Assembly: GCA_019323555.1 (NCBI GenBank)
Contig: JAHWHC010000014.1
Coordinates: 1-51,051 of the forward strand
Source: Candidatus Woesearchaeota archaeon
Lineage (GTDB): Archaea > Nanobdellota > Nanobdellia > Woesearchaeales > ARS49
Direction: 5' to 3'
Length of the DNA stretch: 51,051 nucleotides
Made by a program: the position numbers and the translations under genes. Positions 30,598-39,193 of this stretch are shown piece after piece. Under the pieces are notes generated by a model. It was not told the origin of the DNA. It made no database searches and saw nothing but the letters and a program-made list of their open reading frames with translations. Position 1 is the stretch's first letter, and every line of letters begins with the position of its first letter.

Positions 30598-31839
30598 TTA
30601 CCACTTTCTTTTTGTCTTAAAGACTTCCTGGAAAATTGAGGATATCCAGTTTGCTGTGGTAAAGTATGGTATGAATAAGAAGTATCCTACTGCGCCTGCT
30701 ATGTTTCTTGTTATCTTTTCATTGAATCTCTTGTGCGCGTGCAGTATAAGGTAAAAGCCAAGCACTGTTGCCAGGATGATTGGTATCATTATCCTAAGAT
30801 TCTGTCCAAGTAGCATCTGCTGCAGTGTCGGCATCTCTAGTATTCTTGTCCAGAAGTACCCTTTTATTGTTGCGCTTCTTATTGTGAACTCAATCATTTT
30901 GTCCATGAAGTTGTATGCGATTATGCTTACGTTTATCAACAATAGTCCTACTACCAGGACATTTACAGGCATCTGGAATGTTCCGAAGATTCCGTGTTTT
31001 CTTGAGAACATCATTGATCTGTAGTTCCACATGTTGTAGATGTATCCTCTTGCCCACCTTATTCTCTGCTTCCAGAGCTTGTTTAGGTTGTGTGGAGCAA
31101 GTGTGTGTGTTGTGCTTCTTGTCTCCATCTCTATCTGGTGCCCATTGAATTTCAGGCGCATTGCTATCTCCAGGTCTTCTGTCAGGTTGTTCCTGTCTTT
31201 TGTGAAGCCGCCGACTTTTCTCAGTGTTTCTGTCCTGTATACAGATAATACTCCTGGCGTTATTGCTAGTGTTCCTAGCACTGCCATCAGTTTTCTTACG
31301 AAATTGCTCATGATGTATTCAAAGAATTGTATTCTTTCAATCATCTTGTTTGGGCTGTCTACTCTTACCCTGCTTATCACAGCCCCTACATTAGAATCAT
31401 CAAAATGAGGCACTACTAGTTGTAGGGCGTCTTTCTCTATTCTGCTGTCTGCATCTACCACTGCAAAGAATTCTCCTGTTGCGCGCTCAATAGCTGCATT
31501 TACTGCACTTGATTTTCCGCCGTTTGGCTTGTTGATTAGGATTATGTTGTATCCTTTGTTTTTCTTGATTATGTTTTGAGCCACTTTTGCAGTATTATCT
31601 GTACTGCCGTCATTTACTATGATTATCTCTATCTTCTCTTTTGGATAGTCTGATTGTACTATAGAATTCACAGTTTTTTCTATTGTTCTTGCTTCATTAT
31701 ATGCAGGTATGCCTATTGTGACTTTTGGAAACCTCTTTAGTTTAGTCTTCTTTGGCTCCTCTGCGTGCAGTACACTGATCCATATGATTGCCAGCCATAG
31801 TGTGAAGAACAATATGGCCCATAATATGTGCTGTAACAT
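30598..31839 (-). CDS. Processive GT2 glycosyltransferase (BcsA/HAS-like)
   Basis: Membrane-embedded family 2 glycosyltransferase making an extracellular polysaccharide from a nucleotide sugar. 413 residues: one N-terminal span (about 3-23), GT-A catalytic domain with IPAYNE, IIVNDGSTDNT, VVDADSRIE (D-x-D), LTEDLEIAMR (TED base) and QRIRWARG (Q/R-x-x-R-W), the last marking processive synthases, then about four C-terminal spans. No PilZ domain is fused. Substrate unknown (cellulose-, hyaluronan- or poly-GlcNAc-like). Together with the S-layer-like protein in the window it points to an elaborate surface. Confidence 0.88.
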   Translation of the reverse strand: MLQHILWAILFFTLWLAIIWISVLHAEEPKKTKLKRFPKVTIGIPAYNEARTIEKTVNSIVQSDYPKEKIEIIIVNDGSTDNTAKVAQNIIKKNKGYNIILINKPNGGKSSAVNAAIERATGEFFAVVDADSRIEKDALQLVVPHFDDSNVGAVISRVRVDSPNKMIERIQFFEYIMSNFVRKLMAVLGTLAITPGVLSVYRTETLRKVGGFTKDRNNLTEDLEIAMRLKFNGHQIEMETRSTTHTLAPHNLNKLWKQRIRWARGYIYNMWNYRSMMFSRKHGIFGTFQMPVNVLVVGLLLINVSIIAYNFMDKMIEFTIRSATIKGYFWTRILEMPTLQQMLLGQNLRIMIPIILATVLGFYLILHAHKRFNEKITRNIAGAVGYFLFIPYFTTANWISSIFQEVFKTKRKW

Positions 31840-31925
31840 GCTATTAAATGGCTTATTTGCCTTTTTAAAGCTTGCGGTTTTTTTAGAGACTAACCTTTTT
31901 AAATGCAGCCCTATTTTTAGGGTAT

Positions 31926-32597
31926 ATGGCTGGGAAGGATATTTATGCAGCAGTTGTACTTGGTATGGGTACTGTTATTTTTCTAGTTATGATACTGATG
32001 TCTTTTATCTGGGGCAATACTGGTTTTGTTCCTGACATGATTGCATTTATTGTTCTTTCACTGTTTTTTTACTTTACTTATGAGAAGTGGAATTTGAACC
32101 TTCCAATATATACTATCTTGATTTTAGGTTTTATTCCGCATGCTCTTGGTTTTATGGGTTTTTATGGCTCTACACCTATTGGGCTTTCCTGGGATCATTT
32201 AACTCATATTATGCCTATTTTTGCATTTGCTTTGCTATTCTTTAATTTCTTGTACCCCTGGATGGACAGGAAATTCTTTACTCAGAAGACTATTTTCCTG
32301 ATCTTGGTTGTCTTGATGGCAGCCTCTGGAATTGGTGTTGTAATCGAGCTTGTTGAGTTCACTGGATTCCTGGCATACGGCTTTGGTGAAGGCGCTCTTG
32401 CATTTGGCACAGGCGATGCCTGTCCAGGTCAATTAGTCACATCTGTCGAAGAAATCGAGGCATACGGTGTTGGCTGGTTCAACACAATGTATGATTTAGT
32501 GTGGAACTCTATGGGTGCTCTATTAGCTGTCATTATTATGATTCTTATTCATTATGTTATTCTAAAGCCTAGAAAGAATCTGTTTGATAGGTATTGA
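31926..32597 (+). CDS. Integral membrane protein, DUF2238-like
   Basis: 223 residues, six to seven predicted spans. Motifs within spans: FYGSTPIGLSWDHLTHI (WDHLTH), VVIELVEF and a pair LVWNSMGAL near the end, which resemble DUF2238/YjdF membrane proteins with conserved His, Asp and Glu at the membrane surface. A cysteine-containing outside loop of about 30 residues (GTGDACPGQLVTSVEE) precedes the last span. A TATA-like TTTTTAAATG lies about 30 bases upstream. The family call is tentative; function unknown. Confidence 0.62.
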   Translation: MAGKDIYAAVVLGMGTVIFLVMILMSFIWGNTGFVPDMIAFIVLSLFFYFTYEKWNLNLPIYTILILGFIPHALGFMGFYGSTPIGLSWDHLTHIMPIFAFALLFFNFLYPWMDRKFFTQKTIFLILVVLMAASGIGVVIELVEFTGFLAYGFGEGALAFGTGDACPGQLVTSVEEIEAYGVGWFNTMYDLVWNSMGALLAVIIMILIHYVILKPRKNLFDRY

Positions 32598-32642
32598 AGA
32601 TATTCTTAATTGCTGTGGGTTGTAGTGTGTTAGACGCGAAAC

Positions 32643-32650
32643 TTTATAAA
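32643..32650 (+). promoter_or_regulatory. TATA box of S51 peptidase gene
   Basis: TTTATAAA, centred about 26 bases before the ATG at 32673. Confidence 0.5.
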
Positions 32651-32672
32651 GAAATAGTCTTTATTATATTCC

Positions 32673-33314
32673 ATGGTAAATAAAAAATATCTATTATCTG
32701 GACATACTTCAACAGGAGGATTGAAAGAAATAGATCGAAGAATAATTGCAGAAGCTGATCAGTATTCAGATGATCGCAATATTCTAATTTTAAATTTAAC
32801 TTCTTCTGATATGTCAAAATTAAGAGGCAAAAGAGAATTTTTTCAAGAATACTTTAAAAAATTAGGAGCTACAAATATAGATTGTTTTTCTGATGAAAGT
32901 CCTATAAATCTGCAAGAAGCATTTGAAAGAGCAAGCATTCTATATCTTCCGGGCGGAGATACCGAAACATTTATTAGAAAAATAAGAGAAAACTGTTTAG
33001 AATCTAGAATTGCTTTTTTTGATGGAATAACGTCAGGAAATAGTGCTGGAGCATATGTTCTGTGCACAGAATATTTAAAAATTCGAGACGACGAAGTTAA
33101 GATTATCCCCGCAATGGATCTCGTAAATTTTTGGATTAAAGCACATTATGAACCTAAATTTGATCCTGTTCTTATAGAATTATCAAAAGGAAGAGATATT
33201 TTTGCTTTAGAAAATGTATCTGCAATAGGAGTTGACTTTACTTCTGTACAGGAACTAGACTTCACAGGAAATATATGGAAGTTTTGTGAAGGAAGAAAAG
33301 AAAAAGTAAATTAA
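32673..33314 (+). CDS. Peptidase S51 (peptidase E-like)
   Basis: Serine peptidase of the S51 (aspartyl dipeptidase/cyanophycinase-like) family with a class I glutamine amidotransferase-like fold. 213 residues: YLLSGHTSTGG, ILNLTSSDMS, the elbow LYLPGGDTETF and catalytic Ser in SGNSAGAYVL, followed by a His in KAHYEPKFD. The gene differs from its neighbours in base use: very AT-rich third positions, AAA/AAT/GAA codons dominating, suggesting recent transfer from another genome. Own promoter upstream. Converges on gatE. Confidence 0.84.
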   Translation: MVNKKYLLSGHTSTGGLKEIDRRIIAEADQYSDDRNILILNLTSSDMSKLRGKREFFQEYFKKLGATNIDCFSDESPINLQEAFERASILYLPGGDTETFIRKIRENCLESRIAFFDGITSGNSAGAYVLCTEYLKIRDDEVKIIPAMDLVNFWIKAHYEPKFDPVLIELSKGRDIFALENVSAIGVDFTSVQELDFTGNIWKFCEGRKEKVN

Positions 33315-33338
33315 GCCTTAATCAATATTAACCGAAGT

Positions 33339-35174
33339 CTACCCAACCATCTTCTTCAGCATCTCAGAAATCTTCTTTCCTGCCGCCTTTCCGCGAAGTT
33401 TCTTCATTGCTTCTCCAATGAGTGCATTGAAAGCCAATCCTTTATTCGCAGCAACTATCTTCTTTAGTTCAGTTTCAAGGTCTTTATCAGACATCATGTG
33501 ATATTTCTCAATCACTTCAGAGACAGGCTTATTCTCTTTCAATATATCAAGAACATTTTCTTTAGATATCTTATCTGTTGAAAGTTCATCAAATAATAAC
33601 TCAAAGTCTTCTTCTGTTGGATTAATAGAAATCTTAAACTGTCTATTGATTATCTTGTCTGCTGTCATAACTATCTCTGCTATATATGCAGCTTTGATTT
33701 TCTTGTGTTTCGCAACTAATTTCTCAAACAATGCTGCTTTTGGTGATTTTGCAGTCAATATGGCAAGGTCCTTGCCTAAGCCCATCTTTTCATATCTTGG
33801 TGCTTTGTCTGTGATTAATTCTGGTAATTTAATAGAACTAATCATTTTCTTTGTAATTGTGATAGGGGGTATGTCTGTTTCAGGATACATTCTTGCTGCT
33901 CCTGGCATCTGTCTTTCATAGCTTGTTGTATTGTCTGGATTTGCCTTGCGAACCTCCATTGGAACGCCATCAATTGCCTGGTTTGCTCTTTCATTAACAG
34001 CTACTAGTGCCTTCAAGCATCTTTCTTTCTCATCTGCTACTAGTGCAAAGCCGTCTTGTTCTTTGCATCCTAGTTCTTTTTTCAAGACATCGACTTCTCT
34101 GTCTGTTATTCCATATGCTGGAAGTTCATCTGAGTGGATTATTCCTCCTACTCCTGCAATTACTTTGGCTCTTTCTGAGAATTCTGTTCCTAATCTTTTC
34201 TTTGGCAGTGTTTCCCTGCCTATTAATCCTGCAAAGCCGTTTAGTTTTATTCCCATTACAGAGTTTCCTGCCTGTAATGTCTTTGTGATTAGTTTTGCTC
34301 CTGAATTCTTTAGTGTCTTGCTTACATCTGCTGCTTTGTTCTCAAATTTCTTTACTCTTCTTTTGTGCAATTCTTTGTAAATGTCAACTAGATTGATTTG
34401 TCTTTTTACTTCATTCTCAATAAGTGTTGGAATACTTTTCAAGTCCTGTGCTCCTTTTATCTCTACTCTGTTGCCTTCTTTTATGGATACATTGACGTCC
34501 TGTCTTATTGTTCCGATTCCTCTTTTTGCTTTTCCAGTGCTTCTCAACAGCATTCCTAGTTTCTCTGCTGTTTCTTTTGCATGTTCTGGACTAATTATGT
34601 CTGGTTCTGTTCCTATCTCCATTAATGGTATCCCTAATCTGTCTAATCTAAACACAACATGATCTTTTTCATTTTTTATTGGCCTGCAGGCATCTTCTTC
34701 TAGGATTATTGTTGGTATCCTTACTTTTCCTTCGCTTGTCTCAAGCACACCATTCCTTGCAATTAACGCTGTTCTCTGAAATCCTGATGTATTGCTGCCA
34801 TCAACTACAGTCTTCCGCATTACCTGCGCGCCGTCTACAAAATCTCCATTTAGCATCTTGCATACTTGTAATGCAGTATCAAATGCCTCAGAATTAATTG
34901 GGTTTGGCGGCATCTCATCCAGCTCAACCAAGCAGTTAGAATTATAATATCCTTCGTAGAGGTAGTATTTTCCTTTCTCAGTCTCTTCTCTTGCAGCTAT
35001 GTCTACTTTTCCTGTCTCTCCTACAACTGCTCTTAATCTTCTTTTGACAGTAAACTGCGGTTCATCATCTCTTAAGGTAGTTGGACAGTTGCAAAAGAGT
35101 TTGCGGCCTTCAAGTTGTTGATGAATCTCGATTCCGCACTTGAATCCTAGTCGTTTGAGATCGGCCTTTTCCAT
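33339..35174 (-). CDS. gatE: Glu-tRNA(Gln) amidotransferase subunit E
   Basis: tRNA-binding kinase subunit of the archaeal GatDE amidotransferase, which phosphorylates Glu on tRNA-Gln and transfers ammonia to form Gln-tRNA. 611 residues: GatB/E catalytic core with IEIHQQLEGRKLFCNCPT, MRKTVVDGSNTSGFQRT, RLGIPLMEIGTEPD, an inserted AspRS-like GAD domain (about 290-400, beginning with AGLIGRETLPKK), RQMPGAARMYPETD, and the C-terminal helical/YqeY-type region ending GKKISEMLKKMVG. The presence of GAD separates it from GatB. Its ATG lies inside the MJ1316-domain gene (28-base overlap). Confidence 0.95.
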   Translation of the reverse strand: MEKADLKRLGFKCGIEIHQQLEGRKLFCNCPTTLRDDEPQFTVKRRLRAVVGETGKVDIAAREETEKGKYYLYEGYYNSNCLVELDEMPPNPINSEAFDTALQVCKMLNGDFVDGAQVMRKTVVDGSNTSGFQRTALIARNGVLETSEGKVRIPTIILEEDACRPIKNEKDHVVFRLDRLGIPLMEIGTEPDIISPEHAKETAEKLGMLLRSTGKAKRGIGTIRQDVNVSIKEGNRVEIKGAQDLKSIPTLIENEVKRQINLVDIYKELHKRRVKKFENKAADVSKTLKNSGAKLITKTLQAGNSVMGIKLNGFAGLIGRETLPKKRLGTEFSERAKVIAGVGGIIHSDELPAYGITDREVDVLKKELGCKEQDGFALVADEKERCLKALVAVNERANQAIDGVPMEVRKANPDNTTSYERQMPGAARMYPETDIPPITITKKMISSIKLPELITDKAPRYEKMGLGKDLAILTAKSPKAALFEKLVAKHKKIKAAYIAEIVMTADKIINRQFKISINPTEEDFELLFDELSTDKISKENVLDILKENKPVSEVIEKYHMMSDKDLETELKKIVAANKGLAFNALIGEAMKKLRGKAAGKKISEMLKKMVG

Positions 35175-35401
35175 AATTGTTCTCCTTTTTTCCTTACTAT
35201 TTTGATCGCATGTAGGGGAATTGTTTTTTCCTCCCCATTTATTTCAATTAACATGAAGTTTTCATCAGTCTCTTTTATTGATTTAAAGGGAAATTCAATG
35301 ATTTCTTTCCTTATTCTGTCATAATATCCGACAGTATAATCCTCAGGATTCTCGTTTTTGTCCCACTTGATCTTATTTAGTAATTCTTTTATTGGAATCA
35401 T
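35147..35401 (-). CDS. MJ1316-domain (DUF504) protein
   Basis: 84-residue protein of the MJ1316/DUF504 family, a small domain proposed to recognise RNA ends or cyclic phosphates. Begins IPIKELLNKIKWDKNENPEDY, typical for the family, with a strand-rich end ENFMLIEINGEEKTIPLHAIKIV. Its ATG overlaps the gatD stop (35398-35401) and its 3' end overlaps gatE by 28 bases, so the three are co-translated gatD-MJ1316-gatE. Its placement inside the amidotransferase operon suggests RNA-related function; no direct evidence. Confidence 0.83.
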   Translation of the reverse strand: MIPIKELLNKIKWDKNENPEDYTVGYYDRIRKEIIEFPFKSIKETDENFMLIEINGEEKTIPLHAIKIVRKKGEQLWKRPISND

Positions 35402-36702
35402 TGCTTGACAAACTCTTTTTCATATTCGAGTCTTTCAGAAATTTCCCCAACTAGATTCTGTCCAAACATTTCCTTTGCTTTTTCTTTAGGATAATTGCTT
35501 AATAGCCATGCCAGTTTTATATACGCGGTCTCTGTGGTCATGTCGCAGTAATTTCCCAGGACTCCTGCCTCTATTAGTTTTCTTCCAGGTGCATAGACAT
35601 TCATGTCTATTCCTCCATAAACAGTTTGTGTTGCCATAACCACTATTGTTCCTTTTTTTATCAAGTCCTGTATCTCTTTCATTATTTGTGCATTTTCTTT
35701 TGTTATTTTGTCTGTTTCAGATACTGGTGCATGTCCTAGTCCTGTTCCATCAATAACTAGGCCGTCATATCCTGAGAATGCCTTGAATTGTGATGCATAC
35801 ATGTTAGGGTGGCAGTAGATTATGCCTACTTGGATGTTTTCTTTCATAGGCAGTATCTGCGCTTTTTTCTTAGCAGATACTTTGTTGAATCCTGTTCTTA
35901 GGTAGTTTGCTTGCTTTTTGTCATAGTCTACTCTTGCCCAGGGCAGTACGTTTATTGCCTGGAATGCGTCACGCCGGCTTGAATGCATTTTTCTGCATTT
36001 TGTTCCTGGTAAAATCACGCAAGTTTCATCTTCTGTGTTTTCATGCATGCAGACTGCTACTTCTGCAAATTTCTTGTTTGCTGCTATGAAAAATACTGCA
36101 GATATTAGGTTCAAGGCTGCATCAGAGCTGCCTCTGTCAGAGCTTCTTTGTGCTCCAACTAATATTACTGGTATTGATAAGTCTTTAAGCATGAAAGATA
36201 GTGCCGCTGAAGTATAGTGCAGTGTGTCTGTTCCGTGTGTTATGATTACCCCGTCTGCTCCTGCTTTTATCTCTTTATCAATCTCTTTTGCAAGTATATT
36301 ATAATGGCCGAATCTCATGTCTTCTGACCACATGTTTGCAACTAATCTTGAATTGATGTTTGCAATGCCTTTTAGTTCTGGAAACATTGCCAGTATCTCT
36401 TCTGGTGAGAATCTTGCTATGACTCCGCCTGTTTCATAGTCTACTTTTGAGGCGATTGTTCCGCCAGTATGTAATATTGTGATTGTTGGCAGGCCTTTTT
36501 TCGGCTTTTCTTTAGGAAGTTCTGGAACTTTTTCTTTTTTCTTGCCCAGCGGCTTTATTTCCTTGACTCTTTTCTTGTCTATGCCCATGTTGTAGCCAGT
36601 ATCCAGCTTTAGAACTACGAATTCCTTTTCTTCAGGCATTAGAACTCCCTCTATTTCCTCTTTATCAACAACGACTTTTACTCTTTCTCCTGGTTTTGCC
36701 AT
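35398..36702 (-). CDS. gatD: Glu-tRNA(Gln) amidotransferase subunit D
   Basis: Glutaminase subunit of archaeal GatDE; an asparaginase-like enzyme that supplies ammonia to GatE. 434 residues: N-terminal SH3-like barrel (about 1-70; GERVKVVVDKEEIEGVLMP), then the asparaginase core with TILHTGGTIASKVDY (Thr nucleophile), ITHGTDTLHYTSAAL, AQRSSDRGSSDAALN and the end domain. Operon with MJ1316-domain gene and gatE. Confirms indirect Gln-tRNA formation in this organism. Confidence 0.95.
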   Translation of the reverse strand: MAKPGERVKVVVDKEEIEGVLMPEEKEFVVLKLDTGYNMGIDKKRVKEIKPLGKKKEKVPELPKEKPKKGLPTITILHTGGTIASKVDYETGGVIARFSPEEILAMFPELKGIANINSRLVANMWSEDMRFGHYNILAKEIDKEIKAGADGVIITHGTDTLHYTSAALSFMLKDLSIPVILVGAQRSSDRGSSDAALNLISAVFFIAANKKFAEVAVCMHENTEDETCVILPGTKCRKMHSSRRDAFQAINVLPWARVDYDKKQANYLRTGFNKVSAKKKAQILPMKENIQVGIIYCHPNMYASQFKAFSGYDGLVIDGTGLGHAPVSETDKITKENAQIMKEIQDLIKKGTIVVMATQTVYGGIDMNVYAPGRKLIEAGVLGNYCDMTTETAYIKLAWLLSNYPKEKAKEMFGQNLVGEISERLEYEKEFVKQ

Positions 36703-36760
36703 ATCTTGTGAAGAACAATAAATAGTATATAAATTTATTCAAAAAAGAAGAAAAAAGAAA

Positions 36761-37366
36761 TTAAAACTCGACTTTTGGTGCTGTCGCAGCTCCTTCGTCT
36801 GCCTCAAAGCTCTGTTTTCTATCAAAGCCGAACATTGAAGCAATTAGGTTTGTTGGGACTTTTCTTACAGCGTTGTTATAGTTCTTGATAGCTGCGTTAA
36901 AGTCTTTTCTTGCCACTGCAACCCTGTTCTCTGTTCCTGCCAATTCATCTTGCAGGCTTAAGAAGTTTTCAGTTGCTTTAAGCTGTGGATAATTCTCAAC
37001 ATTTATGTTTAGTCCCTGGAATCTGCTTACTACTGCATCGCTCTCTGCCAGTGCTGCCTGTTGTTGTTCTGGCGTTGTTGCAGATGATAGTGCTTGTTTT
37101 GCTTTTGCTACCCCTGTTCTTAGTGCTGCAATCTCTGTCTGTGTCTCTTTCTCAAATGCCACTGCACCCTCTACTGTGTTTACTAGGTTTGGTATCAGGT
37201 CTAGTCTTCTTTGGTACTGTGTTTCTACATTTGCCCAGCTCTCTGCTACAGAGTTGTCTAAGCCAACTAGCTTGTTGTATCCCATCACAAGCCATAATAT
37301 TAGTACAACCAGTATTACTCCTCCGACTATGAGCCAGATTTTTGTTTTGTTTGTTTTCTTTGCCAT
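36761..37366 (-). CDS. LemA family protein
   Basis: Membrane-anchored LemA protein, 201 residues: basic N-terminus (AKKTNKTK), one span (about 10-30), then a four-helix bundle with the family signature YNKLVGLDNSVAESWANVET, QYQRRLDLIPNLVNTVEG, AENF-like segment QLKATENFLSLQDELAGTENR. LemA genes very often stand next to TPM-domain genes, as here. The strong SD GAGGTG (complement of 37372-37377) precedes the ATG. The family's biochemical role is not settled. Confidence 0.93.
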   Translation of the reverse strand: MAKKTNKTKIWLIVGGVILVVLILWLVMGYNKLVGLDNSVAESWANVETQYQRRLDLIPNLVNTVEGAVAFEKETQTEIAALRTGVAKAKQALSSATTPEQQQAALAESDAVVSRFQGLNINVENYPQLKATENFLSLQDELAGTENRVAVARKDFNAAIKNYNNAVRKVPTNLIASMFGFDRKQSFEADEGAATAPKVEF

Positions 37367-37401
37367 AATTACACCTCATGACGTTTTGAATATAAAAAGC
37401 T

Positions 37402-38247
37402 TTACCAGCCTCCTGAGCTTCCGCCTCCTCCAAAGCTTCCGCCCCCGAATCCGCCAAAGCCTCCGCCAAATCCTCCAGAGCTTTTTCCAAATCCGCCCCA
37501 GATTATTCCGCCAGGCCCTCCTTTTTTCATGAATGCTACTTGTGCTGCTAGTATCCAGAACATTACACTAAGCACAAGTGCGATCATTAGATAAGTTAAT
37601 CCTAGGAATATAGATACTATGATTATTGCTGCGTCTGCTCCTGCTCTTGTTTTCCATTTGTGCTTTTTTTGTTTCTCTGTTGCAACAAGTAATATCAATA
37701 ATAAGATTAAGTATCCAAACACTATGAGTCCTCCAAGGGTGCTCATTGTTGTTGGTTTGTATTTTGCCACTATGCTTGGGTCTTCTTGAAGCAGGCCTTT
37801 TATGTCACTCAAGGCTTCATAGACTCCTCTGCCGTATTCTTCAAGTCTAAATGCAGGTGTCAGGATCTGTCTCCCGATTCTTCCTGTTTTTGCGTCTGGC
37901 AGAACCCCTTCAAGGCCGTAGCCAGTCTCAAATCTATACTTTCTGTCTTGAACAGATATTAAAAGCAGCAATCCATTGTTTTTCTCTTCTTTTCCTATGC
38001 CCCAGTTTCTTGCAACTGCTAGCGAGTATTCTTCTAGTGGTTGCCCCTCTAGGCTTTCGATAGTAAGTACTGCAACTTCTGCTGTGGTATTTTTTTCTAT
38101 CGCTTCGCATAGTTTCTCTATCTGTGGCCCATACTCTCCTAGAATGTTTGCATTGTCTGTTACATATCCTTTGTAAGCAGGGATTTCTGCTAGAACAACA
38201 GGTAATAGTAAGAATATTAGCAGTAATAATATTGGCTTTTTGTTCAT
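37402..38247 (-). CDS. TPM-domain membrane protein (YgcG-like)
   Basis: 281 residues: signal peptide (about 1-21, ending LLPVVLAE), TPM domain (about 22-155; YVTDNANILGEYGPQIEKL, TTAEVAVLTIESLEGQPLEEY, NNGLLLLISVQDRKYRFETGYGLE in part), two or three membrane spans (about 178-245) and a tail rich in Gly/Ser/Phe, typical of this group. TPM proteins were proposed as phosphatases or in photosystem/complex maintenance; in prokaryotes they pair with LemA. The ATG at 38247 follows the stop of the AAA gene by two bases (38252); a TTG 12 bases earlier overlaps it. Confidence 0.9.
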   Translation of the reverse strand: MNKKPILLLLIFLLLPVVLAEIPAYKGYVTDNANILGEYGPQIEKLCEAIEKNTTAEVAVLTIESLEGQPLEEYSLAVARNWGIGKEEKNNGLLLLISVQDRKYRFETGYGLEGVLPDAKTGRIGRQILTPAFRLEEYGRGVYEALSDIKGLLQEDPSIVAKYKPTTMSTLGGLIVFGYLILLLILLVATEKQKKHKWKTRAGADAAIIIVSIFLGLTYLMIALVLSVMFWILAAQVAFMKKGGPGGIIWGGFGKSSGGFGGGFGGFGGGSFGGGGSSGGW

Positions 38248-38251
38248 TCTT

Positions 38252-39139
38252 TTATCCAAAGTATGCTGGTTTGTCTTTCTGCATCTCTTTTGCTTTTGCA
38301 GCTGTGAAATGCTCTCTTAGTTCTTTGTATGTTTCTTCTATCTCTTTTGTTACAGATGGCCTTACTTTTTGCAGTGCTTCCTCAAAGTGTTTTTTGGTTA
38401 TCTCTTTTGCTTTCATGTCTTCTCTTAAGGCGATTATTGCTGCCTCTCTGCAAACTGCCTCTATGTCTGCTCCTGCATAGCCCTCTGTTTGTGCTGCTAG
38501 TTCTTTTGATGTCATGCCATTGATTGGCATTCCTTTTGTGTGTACTGTGAATATTTCTTCTCTTGATTTTTCATCTGGCACTGGCGTTAGTATTATCCTG
38601 TCAAATCTTCCTGGCCTCAATAATGCAGTGTCTACCATGTCTGGCCTGTTTGTTGCCCCGATTATCACGATGTCGTGTAAATCCTCTAGCCCGTCTAGTT
38701 CAGTAAGTAATTGATTAACAACTCTCTCAGACACGTGTGAATCTGAACTTACCCCTCTTCTTGGCACTAGTGAATCTATTTCATCAAAGAATATGATTGT
38801 TGGTGCTGTCTGTCTTGCTTTCTTGAATATCTCTCTGACAGCTTTTTCACTCTCGCCGACCCATTTTGATAATAGTTCTGGTCCTTTTATGGATATGAAG
38901 TTTGCCTCGCTTTCATGCGCCACTGCTTTGGCCATGAGTGTTTTTCCTGTTCCTGGCGCGCCATACAAGAGGATTCCTTTAGGTGCTTTTACTCCCATTC
39001 TCTTGAATGCATCTGGGTGTTTTAGCGGCCACTCTACTGCCTCTATCAATTCTTGTCTTACTCCTTCTAGTCCGCCTATGTCTTCCCATTTTACATTTGG
39101 GACGTCTATTAATACCTCTCTTAGTGCTGAGGGTCTCAC
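38252..39139 (-). CDS. Cdc48-like ATPase, D2 domain part (after in-frame TAA)
   Basis: D2 ATPase domain of a Cdc48/VCP-type AAA protein. 295 residues beginning RPSALREVLIDVPNVKWEDIGG, the normal start of D2: Walker A GAPGTGKTLMAKAVA, Walker B IIFFDEIDSL, arginine fingers in LLRPGRFDRIIL, then the lid and a C-terminal helix. In ordinary Cdc48 this is continuous with D1. Here the frame is the same as in the upstream gene and separated only by one TAA (39194-39196). A GTG at 39139 can start it, but no SD is visible. Either a separate D2 protein, a nonsense mutation, read-through, or a base-calling error. Confidence 0.8.
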   Translation of the reverse strand: MRPSALREVLIDVPNVKWEDIGGLEGVRQELIEAVEWPLKHPDAFKRMGVKAPKGILLYGAPGTGKTLMAKAVAHESEANFISIKGPELLSKWVGESEKAVREIFKKARQTAPTIIFFDEIDSLVPRRGVSSDSHVSERVVNQLLTELDGLEDLHDIVIIGATNRPDMVDTALLRPGRFDRIILTPVPDEKSREEIFTVHTKGMPINGMTSKELAAQTEGYAGADIEAVCREAAIIALREDMKAKEITKKHFEEALQKVRPSVTKEIEETYKELREHFTAAKAKEMQKDKPAYFG

Positions 39140-39193
39140 TACTTTTAGTGATTCTATGAAGTCTGATTTTGTGATTATCAGTTTTTCTAGTAT

